From Candidatus Avoscillospira stercoripullorum (GTDB taxonomy: Bacteria; Bacillota; Clostridia; Oscillospirales; Oscillospiraceae), in the NCBI GenBank assembly GCA_018712905.1, contig DVGD01000147.1, forward strand, positions 1 through 33,812: DNA of 33,812 bases. Reading direction: 5' to 3'. Position numbers and translations under genes: made by a program. Under the pieces are notes generated by a model. That model was not told where the DNA came from, made no database searches, and saw nothing but the letters and a program-made list of their open reading frames with translations. Of this stretch, positions 22,479 through 31,213 are shown piece by piece (position 1 is the first letter of the stretch; every line of letters starts with the position of its first letter).

Positions 22479-23192
22479 ATGATTCTGGAAGTGAAAGATG
22501 TACACGCATACTATAAAGACTCTCATGTGCTGTTCGGTATGGATTTCGGTGTGGACGAAGGCGAGTCCGTCTGCCTGATCGGCAGAAATGGTGCCGGCAA
22601 GACCACCACCATGAAGGCCATTATGGGTATGATGAACCCTGTCCACAAATGTACCACGAAGGGCAGTATCCTGTTTGATGGGAAAGAGATCTGCGGGAAA
22701 CCCACCTATGCCATCTCCAAAGCCGGTATGGGTTACGTTCCCCAGGGTCGTCACATCTTCTCTATGCTGACTGTGCGTGAGAACCTGGAAATCGCCGAGC
22801 GCAAGGGCGTGGGCGGCGAGATGACTTGGACGATGGAGCGGATTTTCGAGCTGTTCCCCCGTCTCAAAGAGCGGCTGAACTTCAAAGGCCCCAGCCTCTC
22901 CGGCGGTGAGCAGCAGATGCTGGCCGTGGCAAGAGGGCTGGTACAAAATCCCCGGATCCTGCTGCTGGACGAGATCACCGAAGGCCTAGCGCCTATCATT
23001 GTCGATGAGCTTGCCGAGATCATCGCCGAGCTGCGCAGGCAGGGCGTCACCGTCCTTGTGGCCGAGCAAAATATGAAGTTTGCGCTGAAGGTCTCGGATC
23101 GCTGCTGCATCCTGGAAAAGGGCAAAATCGTCTACAGCGATAAAACCTCCGATATCCCGCAGGAAATCTTTACAAAGTATCTGGGCGTTTAA
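22479..23192 (+). CDS. LivF-like ABC transporter ATPase
   Basis: A 237-residue ATPase of the LivF type. Walker A is GRNGAGKTT, the VPQGRHIFSMLTVRENLEI stretch is characteristic of LivF, the signature motif is LSGGEQQML and Walker B runs into ILLLDEITEGLAP (usual form LLLDEPSLGLAP). The ATG at 22479 has GGGAGG nine bases upstream, four bases past the LivG-like stop. It completes a five-gene importer. Confidence 0.93.
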   Translation: MILEVKDVHAYYKDSHVLFGMDFGVDEGESVCLIGRNGAGKTTTMKAIMGMMNPVHKCTTKGSILFDGKEICGKPTYAISKAGMGYVPQGRHIFSMLTVRENLEIAERKGVGGEMTWTMERIFELFPRLKERLNFKGPSLSGGEQQMLAVARGLVQNPRILLLDEITEGLAPIIVDELAEIIAELRRQGVTVLVAEQNMKFALKVSDRCCILEKGKIVYSDKTSDIPQEIFTKYLGV

Positions 23193-23199
23193 ACGCACC

Positions 23200-23242
23200 G
23201 TGTCCGGGGCGGCAGAGGCAATACCTCGGCGGCTCCGGGCAC
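23200..23242 (+). promoter_or_regulatory. Intercistronic hairpin upstream of GRE2
   Basis: Imperfect 19-base arms (23200-23218 and 23224-23242) around a CAATA loop, with four mismatches, two of which can be G-U pairs in RNA. No T tract. It may separate transporter and enzyme messages by processing. Confidence 0.45.
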
Positions 23243-23276
23243 ATTTTTACATTTGCACAGGAAAGGAGCAACCCCT

Positions 23277-25676
23277 ATGTATCAATTTAAGCCGGTCAGT
23301 GATCGTGTGGCATATCTTCGGGAGCGCTATCGCACTTCCCCGGTGATTTTGGATTCCGAGCATGCCCGTCTGATGACGGAGGCTTATCAGAAATACGCCC
23401 ACGACGTGGCGATTATCAAGCGCGCCAAGACGCTCTACTATGTCTGTGAGCACCGCACCCTTCGCGTGGAAGACAAAGAGCTCATCGTGGGCAACCTGGG
23501 TCTTAACTACCGCGGCACCAGCATCTCCCCCGATTATGGCATGGGCTGGCTCATCGACGAGCTGGATACCGGCCTCTTCGACCAGCGGGATACCCAGCTT
23601 GAGCACATGGAGCTCTCTGAGGAGGATCGGAAGATTTTCCGGGAGATCTATCCCTTCTGGGAGCAGAACAGCGCCTCCACGTTCGTCGACAAGGCAATCC
23701 CCAGCGTGTTCTCCGACGTGCTGGCAGGCGGCGTCCTGTCCTATCGCGATAAGGGTAACGCAGACATGCCCACCGGCCACTTCAACGCCAATTATAAAAA
23801 GCTCATCAACCGGGGGCTTGCTTCCATCCGCCAGGAGGCGCAGGAGAAGCTGGACGGCCTGATGGGGCACATCGGCCCCAATGACCCCGGCCGGTTCTTC
23901 TTCTATCAGGCAATTATCACCTGCTGTGATGCCGTGATCCTGCTGGCCAAGCGCTACGCCAAGGCCTGCTATGAAAAGGCGGAAACGGCGGAGGAGCCGC
24001 GCAAGTCGGAGCTCCTCATGATGGCTGAGTCCCTGGATCGGATCATGGAAAACCCCTGCCAGACCTTCCACGATGCGGTGCAGGCCTGCTACCTCTATCA
24101 GATCGTCCTGGCACTGGACGGAAGCCTCCACGGCATCTCCTTCGGCCGGTTCGACCAGTACTGCTACCCCTTCCTCAAGGCGGATCTGGAGAGCGGCCGC
24201 ATCACCGAGGACGAGGCGCAGGAGACGGTGGACTGCTTCTTCCTGAAAATCAGCGAGATGTTCAAGGGTCGTTCCCACTTCGTTTCCATGGGCGGCGGCG
24301 GCTACACCTCCGGTCAGCAGATGAGCCTGGGCGGTGTGGATGCCGCGGGCAACGACGCCTCCAATCCCCTTTCTTACATGATGCTCCAGGCCTCCGCACG
24401 CCTGAAGCTGCACACGCCCCCGCTGTCGCTGCGGATTCATAAGAACACGCCCCGGGAGCTGTGGGAAGCGGCCACCGCCTGCACCAGTCAGGTGGGCGGC
24501 ATCCCCACGTTCCAGAATGATGATGTCATCATCCCCATGATGGTGAAAGCCGGCTACTCGCTGGAGGACGCCCGGGATTATTGCATCATCGGCTGCGTGG
24601 AGCCTGCCGGTTCCGGCAATGATTTCCCCGCCTGCGGCGGCCCGCACGCCAAGTGCTACATCAACATGGCCAACTGTCTGATTGTGGCCCTCAACGATGG
24701 CGTCAATCCCATCAATGGCATTCAGAGCGGCCCCCACACGGGAAAGCTCTCTGAAATGACCGACTTCCCCCAGGTGCTGGAGGCATTCAAGCGGCAGGTG
24801 GAGTTCTACATGGATTGGAAGATCTCCCTGACCAATATGATGGAGTTCATCACCCGGAATATCATGCCTCTGCCGGTGCTGTCCATGACCTTGGACGGCT
24901 GCATGGAGTCCGGCCTGGACTGCACCTCCGGCGGTGCCAAGTACAATAGCTGCGGCAGCGCATCGGTGGGTACCGGTACGGTGGGCAACAGCCTTGCCGC
25001 CATCAAGTGGGCTGTCTTCGATGAGAAAATCTGCACCGCCAAGGAGTTCTATGATGCCTGGATGGCCGGCTGGAAGGGGCATGAGGAGCTGCGGCAGATG
25101 TTAATTCACAAAGCGCCCCACTATGGCAACGGGGAGGACGCAGTGGATGAGCTGGCCTCCTGGGCCATGGATGTCTACGCCCAGAAATATAACGCCGGGC
25201 AGTGCCTCCGGGGCAGAATGAAGGCGGGACTGTTCTCCGTCTCCGGTCATATCCCCATGGGCAAGAGCACCATGGCCACCCCTGACGGACGTCTGGGCGG
25301 CACACCGCTATCCGACGGCATTTCTCCCTCCCAGGCCACCGACAAGCATGGCCCCATTCCCATTTTGCAGGGTGCTGCGAAGCTCAAGCAGAGCCACGAC
25401 TACAACGGCACGCTGCTCAATATGAAGTTCCATCCCAAATCCGTGGAAGGCCAGGAGGGCATTGACAAGCTGATCCGACTGGTGCAGACCTATTTTGACG
25501 AGGGCGGCATGCACATCCAGTACAATGTCGTTGGCTCAGATACGCTGCGGGACGCCCAGAAGCATCCGGAAAAATACCGGGATCTGGTGATTCGCATAGC
25601 CGGTTTCTCCGCTTATTTTGTGGAGCTTTATAAGGAGCTGCAGGACGATTTGATTTCGAGAACCGATCAACAGTAA
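23277..25676 (+). CDS. Glycyl radical enzyme 2 (PFL2/diol-dehydratase-like)
   Basis: A 799-residue glycyl radical enzyme. The active-site loop IIGCVEPAGSGND supplies thiyl Cys440 and Glu442. The radical loop VIRIAGFSAYFVEL places the radical on Gly776, 24 residues from the end. The GCVEP form is shared with glycerol, propanediol, choline and related eliminase-type members, so elimination of water, amine or a sulfur group is plausible, but aryl decarboxylases cannot be excluded from this alone. The ATG at 23277 has AGGAAAGGAG upstream; an in-frame ATG at 23253 has no such site. Its activase follows 13 bases later. It is clearly not a recent duplicate of GRE1. Confidence 0.93.
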   Translation: MYQFKPVSDRVAYLRERYRTSPVILDSEHARLMTEAYQKYAHDVAIIKRAKTLYYVCEHRTLRVEDKELIVGNLGLNYRGTSISPDYGMGWLIDELDTGLFDQRDTQLEHMELSEEDRKIFREIYPFWEQNSASTFVDKAIPSVFSDVLAGGVLSYRDKGNADMPTGHFNANYKKLINRGLASIRQEAQEKLDGLMGHIGPNDPGRFFFYQAIITCCDAVILLAKRYAKACYEKAETAEEPRKSELLMMAESLDRIMENPCQTFHDAVQACYLYQIVLALDGSLHGISFGRFDQYCYPFLKADLESGRITEDEAQETVDCFFLKISEMFKGRSHFVSMGGGGYTSGQQMSLGGVDAAGNDASNPLSYMMLQASARLKLHTPPLSLRIHKNTPRELWEAATACTSQVGGIPTFQNDDVIIPMMVKAGYSLEDARDYCIIGCVEPAGSGNDFPACGGPHAKCYINMANCLIVALNDGVNPINGIQSGPHTGKLSEMTDFPQVLEAFKRQVEFYMDWKISLTNMMEFITRNIMPLPVLSMTLDGCMESGLDCTSGGAKYNSCGSASVGTGTVGNSLAAIKWAVFDEKICTAKEFYDAWMAGWKGHEELRQMLIHKAPHYGNGEDAVDELASWAMDVYAQKYNAGQCLRGRMKAGLFSVSGHIPMGKSTMATPDGRLGGTPLSDGISPSQATDKHGPIPILQGAAKLKQSHDYNGTLLNMKFHPKSVEGQEGIDKLIRLVQTYFDEGGMHIQYNVVGSDTLRDAQKHPEKYRDLVIRIAGFSAYFVELYKELQDDLISRTDQQ

Positions 25677-25689
25677 GGGAGGAACCCAC

Positions 25690-26649
25690 ATGGAAGACCG
25701 GGAGATCATCGGTCATTTATATGATATTCAAGGATATTCCGTCCACGACGGCCCCGGAATCCGCACCACCGTGTACCTCAAAGGCTGCCCCTTGAAGTGC
25801 CTGTGGTGCCACAGCCCGGAGTCCCAGACCTTTACCGATGAGCTGGCTTATATGAAGCTGCGGTGCGTGGGTGTGGAAGACTGCGGCGCCTGCCTCCGGG
25901 TGTGCCAGCATCAGGCCATTGCCCTGTGCGAGCCGGAGAAATCCGTGCTGGACGATACGGTGTATCTGACGAAGATCCGGGTGCTGCGGGATCGCTGCAC
26001 CCAGTGCATGGACTGTGCCAAAGCCTGCAATGCCGAAGCGCTGTTCTGCGATGGGTACGACATGACCGTGGGGGAGGTCTTTGCACGGGTCATGAAGGAC
26101 AAGCTGTTCTTTGGTGAAGACGGGGGCGTGACGATTTCCGGCGGAGAAGCCATGAGTCAGCCGGAATTCACCTACGCGCTGGCCAAAATGTGCAAAGAAG
26201 CCGGGATCAGCGTCTGCCTGGATACCACCGGATATTGCAGCTTCGAGCTGCTGGAGAAAATGATCCCTGTCACGGATCTGTTTCTTTATGATCTCAAGCA
26301 CATGGACAGCGCCAAGCACAAATCTTTTACCGGCGTGCCCAATGAACTGATTTTGGAAAATGCCCGGCGTCTTGCTGCCGCGGGCGGCAAGCTGCAGGTT
26401 CGCGTCCCCGTGATTCCCAAGCTGAATGGCGGCATGGAGAACATCCGCGCCACAGCTGCCTTCTGCAAGGAGCTGGGGGATGCCGTTACGCTGGTGCAGG
26501 TACTGCCCTACCACCGGATGGGCATTGCCAAGTATGAACGGCTGGATTTACCGTACCGGCTGGTCAATGTGGATCCGCCGGAGGATGAATATATGAATGC
26601 GCGCTTGCAGGTAATGCTGGATGCCGGCCTGAAGGCGCAGCTGCATTGA
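25690..26649 (+). CDS. Glycyl-radical-enzyme activating enzyme (radical SAM)
   Basis: A 319-residue radical-SAM activase. KGCPLKCLWC gives the SAM-cluster CxxxCxxC (Cys33, 37, 40). An inserted ferredoxin-like domain carries two further clusters: Cys59/65/68/72 and Cys103/106/109/113. SGGEAMSQPE matches the SAM-binding GGE motif. It generates the glycyl radical by abstracting H from the enzyme's Gly. This clustered form is typical of partners of PFL2-type enzymes rather than of PFL itself. It is translated right after GRE2 and is the only activase in the window, so it may also serve GRE1. Confidence 0.94.
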   Translation: MEDREIIGHLYDIQGYSVHDGPGIRTTVYLKGCPLKCLWCHSPESQTFTDELAYMKLRCVGVEDCGACLRVCQHQAIALCEPEKSVLDDTVYLTKIRVLRDRCTQCMDCAKACNAEALFCDGYDMTVGEVFARVMKDKLFFGEDGGVTISGGEAMSQPEFTYALAKMCKEAGISVCLDTTGYCSFELLEKMIPVTDLFLYDLKHMDSAKHKSFTGVPNELILENARRLAAAGGKLQVRVPVIPKLNGGMENIRATAAFCKELGDAVTLVQVLPYHRMGIAKYERLDLPYRLVNVDPPEDEYMNARLQVMLDAGLKAQLH

Positions 26650-26667
26650 ATTGAGGAGGTTCATCAG

Positions 26668-27645
26668 ATGAAAAAAATTGTCTCTCTGTTTGCAAAGGGA
26701 AATCCCCTGTATCAAATGCTCAACGACCGCGCGGCCAAGTATGCCGAAGAAAAGGGTCTTGCGTACGAGTGGGTGCCCATGGATCCGTTCACCCCGGAGA
26801 AGGCTGCCGCCGCGCTGAAGGAGGCAGACGCCGGCATCATCGATGTGGAACCCTATGACAAGGAAATCTTCTCTCAGATCTGCGATCGTACCAAGCTGCT
26901 CATCCGCTTTGGCGTGGGCTTTGACGCGGTGAACCTGGCGGACGCCACCGCATACGGGATCAAGGTCGCCCGCACCCAGGGCGCCAACGCCGGCGCCGTG
27001 GCGGAAGACGCGCTATTGATGATGATGGCGCTGCGCCGGAAGCTCAACCAGGGGCAGGTGGGCGTGAAGACCGGCAACTGGGTGAAGGAGATCGGCCATG
27101 AGACCATCGGCGCCACCGTGGGCATTCTGGGCTTCGGCGCCGTGGGCAAGACGCTGGCACGCCTGCTGCGCGGCTTCGGCTGCCGCATCCTGGCCTATGA
27201 TACGTATCACGACGAAACGGCCGCCGCCGAGCTGGGCGTGGAATTTGTGGATGCCGATACCATCTTCCAGACGTGCGATGCCATCAGCATTCACCTGGCG
27301 CTCAACGATGCGACCCGTGGCTATGTCAATGCCGAGCGTCTTGCCATGATGAAGCCCGATGCCGTCATCGTCAACACGGCACGCGGCCCGCTGGTGGACG
27401 ACGAAGCCATGGTGGCCGCGCTCAAAAATCATCAGATTGGCGGCGCCGGCCTGGATGTGTTTGCAGAAGAACCCCTGCCCGTGACCAGCCCCTACATCGG
27501 CCTGGACAATGTGATTCTGACCCCCCACGTGGCCAGCTCCACGGTGGAGTCCCTGTGGAACATCTATGCCATGGCCATCGATGTAGCTTACGACTTCTTC
27601 CACGGCACGGAGAGCGCCCAGACCAAGCGCTGCTGGCTGAACTGA
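26668..27645 (+). CDS. D-2-hydroxyacid dehydrogenase (NAD-linked)
   Basis: A 325-residue protein of normal family length. The Rossmann motif GILGFGAVG (155-160 GxGxxG) and Asp178 at the end of the second strand indicate NAD rather than NADP. The catalytic triad is Arg239 (NTARGPL), Glu268 (FAEEPL) and His287 (LTPHVAS). It interconverts a 2-oxo acid and a D-2-hydroxy acid; 3-phosphoglycerate dehydrogenase is an alternative name, but no ACT domain is present. In this operon it probably handles a hydroxyacid intermediate. GAGGAGG precedes the ATG. Confidence 0.9.
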   Translation: MKKIVSLFAKGNPLYQMLNDRAAKYAEEKGLAYEWVPMDPFTPEKAAAALKEADAGIIDVEPYDKEIFSQICDRTKLLIRFGVGFDAVNLADATAYGIKVARTQGANAGAVAEDALLMMMALRRKLNQGQVGVKTGNWVKEIGHETIGATVGILGFGAVGKTLARLLRGFGCRILAYDTYHDETAAAELGVEFVDADTIFQTCDAISIHLALNDATRGYVNAERLAMMKPDAVIVNTARGPLVDDEAMVAALKNHQIGGAGLDVFAEEPLPVTSPYIGLDNVILTPHVASSTVESLWNIYAMAIDVAYDFFHGTESAQTKRCWLN

Positions 27646-27659
27646 GTGGGAGGCGCGCC

Positions 27660-28121
27660 GTGCTTTACAATGAGCTCTCCATGCACCATCGCTATGATCT
27701 CAGCAGTCCGGCATTTGAGGCCGCCTTTTCCTTCCTGCGTCGGTCGGATCTCGCCGAGCTTGCCGCGGGCGAATATCCCGTATGCCCCGGCGTGACTGCC
27801 TACGTGCAGCGCTACACCACTTCGCCCGCCGAGGCGCTGGATTTTGAGACCCATAACAAATACTTTGATATTCAGTACGTGGTTGCCGGCCTGGAAGCCA
27901 TCGGCGTCATTCCGCGGCGTTGTCTTTCCGAACAGACTCCCTACGATTCCGCGCGTGACATACAGTACTGGCACGAGCCGGAATTTGCCGGCAGCGTGGT
28001 GCTGTATCCGGGCGACTATGCCGTGTTGCCGCCGGAGATGGCGCATAAGCCTCGCATCTCCCTGGGGGAAGACCGCCCTGTGCGCAAGGTGGTCATCAAG
28101 GTTCCCGCTGTTCCCCGATAA
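27660..28121 (+). CDS. YhcH/YjgK/YiaL family protein
   Basis: A 153-residue cupin-like protein of the family that includes TabA and the EbgC-type subunit. THNKYFDIQYVVAGLEAIGV and the late VVLYPGDYAVLPPEMAHKP are the diagnostic segments and contain the likely metal-binding His/Asp. I chose the GTG at 27660, which follows GGGAGG by seven bases; the next in-frame ATG at 27681 would remove the first conserved strand. Members are found in sialic-acid and sugar-acid operons and may act as anomerases or epimerase-like enzymes, hinting at a sugar-derived intermediate. The gene overlaps no neighbour. Confidence 0.85.
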   Translation: MLYNELSMHHRYDLSSPAFEAAFSFLRRSDLAELAAGEYPVCPGVTAYVQRYTTSPAEALDFETHNKYFDIQYVVAGLEAIGVIPRRCLSEQTPYDSARDIQYWHEPEFAGSVVLYPGDYAVLPPEMAHKPRISLGEDRPVRKVVIKVPAVPR

Positions 28122-28151
28122 TCCGATCACACACGAAAGGAAATTGATTTT

Positions 28152-29147
28152 ATGCTTACGAAACGACAGAATTTGCTGGAAACCATCCATGGCGGGAATC
28201 CCGACCGCTATGTCAATATGTTTGAGGCCTTCGGCTTTACCAGCTATATTCCCTTCTCTCTCCACGATCATCGTCCCAACCCCGGCGACCTGAATGTGGT
28301 CAATTCCTGGGGCGTCACCCGTTCGTGGCCGGTGGGCAACCCCGGCCCCTTCCCCATTCACACCGCCGACCGTCTGGTCGTGAAGGATATTGCCGAGTGG
28401 CAGCGCTATGTGAAAGCGCCGCAGGTGGTTTATGATGCCAAGGAGTGGGAGCAGGCCATTGCCCATGCCGAGAAGATCGACCGCAACGAGCAGTTTGTAA
28501 CCGCCACCTTCGCCCCGGGAATCTTTGAGAATATCCACTACCTGTGTGAAATGCAAAATACGCTCATGGCCTTCTATGAAGAGCCGGAAGCCCTGCAAGA
28601 GCTGATTGAGTTCCTGGGCGAGTGGGAAATCAGCTATGCCCAGGAAGTTTGCAAGTACCTCAAGCCCGACTGCCTGTTCCAGCATGATGACTGGGGCAGC
28701 CAGATTTCCACCTTCATTTCCCCCGATATGTTCGAGGAATTTCTGCTGCCCGTCTATAAGAAGGTATATGGCTATTACAAGAGCCACGGTGTGGAATTGA
28801 TCGTGCACCACTCCGATTCCTTCGCCGCCACCCTGGTGCCCTATATGATCGAAATGGGCATCGATATCTGGCAGGGTGTGATGACCACGAACAACATTCC
28901 CGAGCTCATCCAGAAGTACGGCGGCCAGATCTCCTTCATGGGCGGGATCGACAGCGCAGCCGTGGATCACGAGGGCTGGACGGAGGAGGAGATCCAGAAG
29001 AAAGTGTTTGAGGCATGCGACGCCTGCGGCAAGCATTACTTCATTCCCTCCGCATCGCAGGGCGGCGCCATGGCCACCTACCCAGGGGTCTACGACGCAT
29101 TGACCCGCGCCATCAACGCCAAGAGCGTCATCGACTTCGCAAAGTAA
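28152..29147 (+). CDS. URO-D-like protein (methyltransferase-type uroporphyrinogen decarboxylase family)
   Basis: A 331-residue TIM-barrel protein. The DDWGSQISTFISPDMFEEFLLPVYKKVY segment is typical of the uroporphyrinogen-decarboxylase-like group found in corrinoid methyltransferase systems. VHHSDSF occupies the place where zinc-dependent MtaA-type enzymes have HxC, and the second Cys-rich segment is replaced by PSASQGG, so the standard zinc thiolate site is not visible. No corrinoid protein gene is in the window. Heme synthesis is unlikely, as no other heme genes are near. The function is therefore open: methyl transfer, demethylation or another enolate-type reaction. Confidence 0.8.
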   Translation: MLTKRQNLLETIHGGNPDRYVNMFEAFGFTSYIPFSLHDHRPNPGDLNVVNSWGVTRSWPVGNPGPFPIHTADRLVVKDIAEWQRYVKAPQVVYDAKEWEQAIAHAEKIDRNEQFVTATFAPGIFENIHYLCEMQNTLMAFYEEPEALQELIEFLGEWEISYAQEVCKYLKPDCLFQHDDWGSQISTFISPDMFEEFLLPVYKKVYGYYKSHGVELIVHHSDSFAATLVPYMIEMGIDIWQGVMTTNNIPELIQKYGGQISFMGGIDSAAVDHEGWTEEEIQKKVFEACDACGKHYFIPSASQGGAMATYPGVYDALTRAINAKSVIDFAK

Positions 29148-29225
29148 TGGAGATTTCAGCGGCCTGTGCAGCCTGGTGCATTGCCCTGCGCAGGCCGCTT
29201 TCAGTGGAAAAGGAGTTCGATTATC

Positions 29226-31196
29226 ATGTATCGCAGACTATTCCAACCCATTCAGATTGCCGGCATGCGGGTTCCAAACCGCATTGCCATGACCGCCATG
29301 GGCAACCATCTTGCCAATCCCGACGGCAGCGTGTCCGATGCCGATGTGGCATTCTATGCCGCCCGCGCCGCAGGCGGTGTGGGGCTTGTGATCACCGAGT
29401 GCGCCTGTGTGGACTTTGCCACCGGCAAGGGCAACCTCAGGCAGCTGGCGGTGAATGACGATCGGTATATCCCCGGCCTCAAGCGGCTGGCCGATGCGGT
29501 GCACGCCCACGGCGCTGCCCTGTGCGTGCAGCTCTATCATCCCGGCCGGCAGGGCATTGCCGCCGTCAACGGTGTGGAAACCATGGCAGCTCCCAGCGTA
29601 ACCGAGTGCCAGTGCGTCCATCAGCCCACCCATGCAATGACCACCGAAGAGATCCGCGAGATGGTGCACCGCTTTGCCATGGGCGCCTACCGCCTCAAGC
29701 AAGCCGGCGTGGATGCAGTGGAGTTCCACGGTGCCCATGGCTATCTGATCGGGCAGTTTCTCAGTCCTTATACCAACCGGCGCAGCGATGCCTATGGCGG
29801 TTCTTTTGAAAACAGGATGCGCTTCCTGGACGAGATTATCTTGGAGGCGCGCCGCCTTTGCGGCGACTATCCCATGCTGGTGCGCTTCTCTGTGGACGAG
29901 CATATGGACTATGCCGGCAAACCGGGCGAGGGGCTTCAATTATCCGACGGCATTGAGATCGCCCGCCACCTGGAGAAGCTGGGTGTGGACGCCCTGGATG
30001 TGAGCAGCGGCATCTACGAGACCATGAACACCGCCTGGGAACCGGTGGGCTTTGACGAAGGCTGGAAAATCGACGGGCCTGCCGCCGTAAAGAAGGCCGT
30101 TTCCATTCCGGTCATCGGAGCCTCTGTCATCCGCGAGCCCGCCTATGCTGAGCAAATCCTTTCCGAGGGCAAGGTAGATCTGGTGGGTTCCGCCCGTGCC
30201 TTCCTGGCCGATCCCCAGTGGGGTAAAAAGGCACTGGAGGGGCGTGACTGCGAGATCCGCAAGTGCATCTCCTGCCTATACTGCATGGAAACCCTGATGG
30301 CGGCCGATATGAGTCCCGTTCCCATGGGCTGTGCCATTAACTTCGAGGCCGGCCGGGAAGCCGTCTGGCAGGATACGCAGCTTCCCAAGGATGGAAATGG
30401 GCGCTGTGTTGCCGTGATTGGCGCCGGACCTGCCGGGATGGAAGCCGCCCGGGTGCTGGCGCTGCGGGGGTTCCGTCCGGTGGTCTTTGAGAAGACCGCC
30501 CATGTGGGCGGCCAGGTTCTGTTCGGCTCCAAGCCGCCCAAGAAGGAGAAGACCAGCTGGCTGGTGGAGTATCAGCTGGGACAGCTGGAAAAGCTGGGCG
30601 TGGAGATCAGGCTCAATACCCCCGCCACGGTGGAGGCGCTGCGGGAACTCCAGCCCTGCGCCGTGTTTGTAGCACAGGGCTCCCACAGCGTCAAGCCCCG
30701 CTCCATTCCCGGCCTGGACGGCGCGGACGTCTATGTGCCCGCCGATGTGCTCATGGGGCGCGTAAACCTCCGGGATCAGGATGTGTGCGTGGTGGGATCC
30801 GGCATGACGGGGATCGAAACCGCGGAACTGCTGGGCAGCCAGGGGAACCGGGTCACCGTATTTGAAATGGCGGACGAGATCGGCCCCGGCGTATTCTTAC
30901 AGAACTTGATTGATGTGATGCGCCGTGTTGACGCCCATCATACCAAGCGCTATCCCAAGCACAAGCTATTAAAGGTGGACGGCGGCGACGTCACCGTGGA
31001 AACCACCGATACCCATGTGCAAAAGGCCTTCCATTTTGACAGCGTTGTGATCTCCCTGGGCGTGGCGCCCAACCGCGAACTGGTGGAGGAGTTGGAGGCA
31101 AACTTTGACCACGTTGTGCAAATCGGAGATGCTAACAAGGGCGGCCGGATTGCGGACGCCATTGCGGCCGGCTATCTGGCTGCCGCCGAACTATAG
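29226..31196 (+). CDS. FMN/[4Fe-4S]/FAD ene-reductase 2 (FadH/BaiCD-like)
   Basis: A 656-residue enzyme with the same architecture as the protein at 8722-10653: an FMN barrel with HGAHGYLIGQFLSPYTNRR, a CISCLYC...C iron-sulfur cluster (again CxxCxxC), and an FAD/NAD(P) domain with AVIGAGPAGMEAA and VVGSGMTGIETAE. The barrel His differs in context from that of the first paralogue (HGAHGYL against HGGHGNL), so substrates may differ. It probably reduces an enoate or enoyl intermediate. The ATG at 29226 has AAAAGGAG upstream; an open frame that starts at 29166 lacks such a site. Confidence 0.92.
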   Translation: MYRRLFQPIQIAGMRVPNRIAMTAMGNHLANPDGSVSDADVAFYAARAAGGVGLVITECACVDFATGKGNLRQLAVNDDRYIPGLKRLADAVHAHGAALCVQLYHPGRQGIAAVNGVETMAAPSVTECQCVHQPTHAMTTEEIREMVHRFAMGAYRLKQAGVDAVEFHGAHGYLIGQFLSPYTNRRSDAYGGSFENRMRFLDEIILEARRLCGDYPMLVRFSVDEHMDYAGKPGEGLQLSDGIEIARHLEKLGVDALDVSSGIYETMNTAWEPVGFDEGWKIDGPAAVKKAVSIPVIGASVIREPAYAEQILSEGKVDLVGSARAFLADPQWGKKALEGRDCEIRKCISCLYCMETLMAADMSPVPMGCAINFEAGREAVWQDTQLPKDGNGRCVAVIGAGPAGMEAARVLALRGFRPVVFEKTAHVGGQVLFGSKPPKKEKTSWLVEYQLGQLEKLGVEIRLNTPATVEALRELQPCAVFVAQGSHSVKPRSIPGLDGADVYVPADVLMGRVNLRDQDVCVVGSGMTGIETAELLGSQGNRVTVFEMADEIGPGVFLQNLIDVMRRVDAHHTKRYPKHKLLKVDGGDVTVETTDTHVQKAFHFDSVVISLGVAPNRELVEELEANFDHVVQIGDANKGGRIADAIAAGYLAAAEL

Positions 31197-31213
31197 AGAA
31201 AGGAGTTGATGTG

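Noticed and set aside
23247-25082. A 611-residue minus-strand frame opposite GRE2
   Set aside because: Low-complexity Gly/Ala/His-rich translation, antisense to a clear glycyl radical enzyme.
23277-25676. Choline TMA-lyase, propanediol dehydratase or 4-hydroxyproline dehydratase assignment for GRE2
   Set aside because: GCVEP alone does not separate these enzymes, and none of their typical partner genes (microcompartment shell, P5C reductase, acylating aldehyde dehydrogenase) is present.
28152-29147. Heme-pathway uroporphyrinogen decarboxylase (HemE)
   Set aside because: No other heme genes nearby, and the sequence resembles the methyltransferase-type branch rather than HemE.
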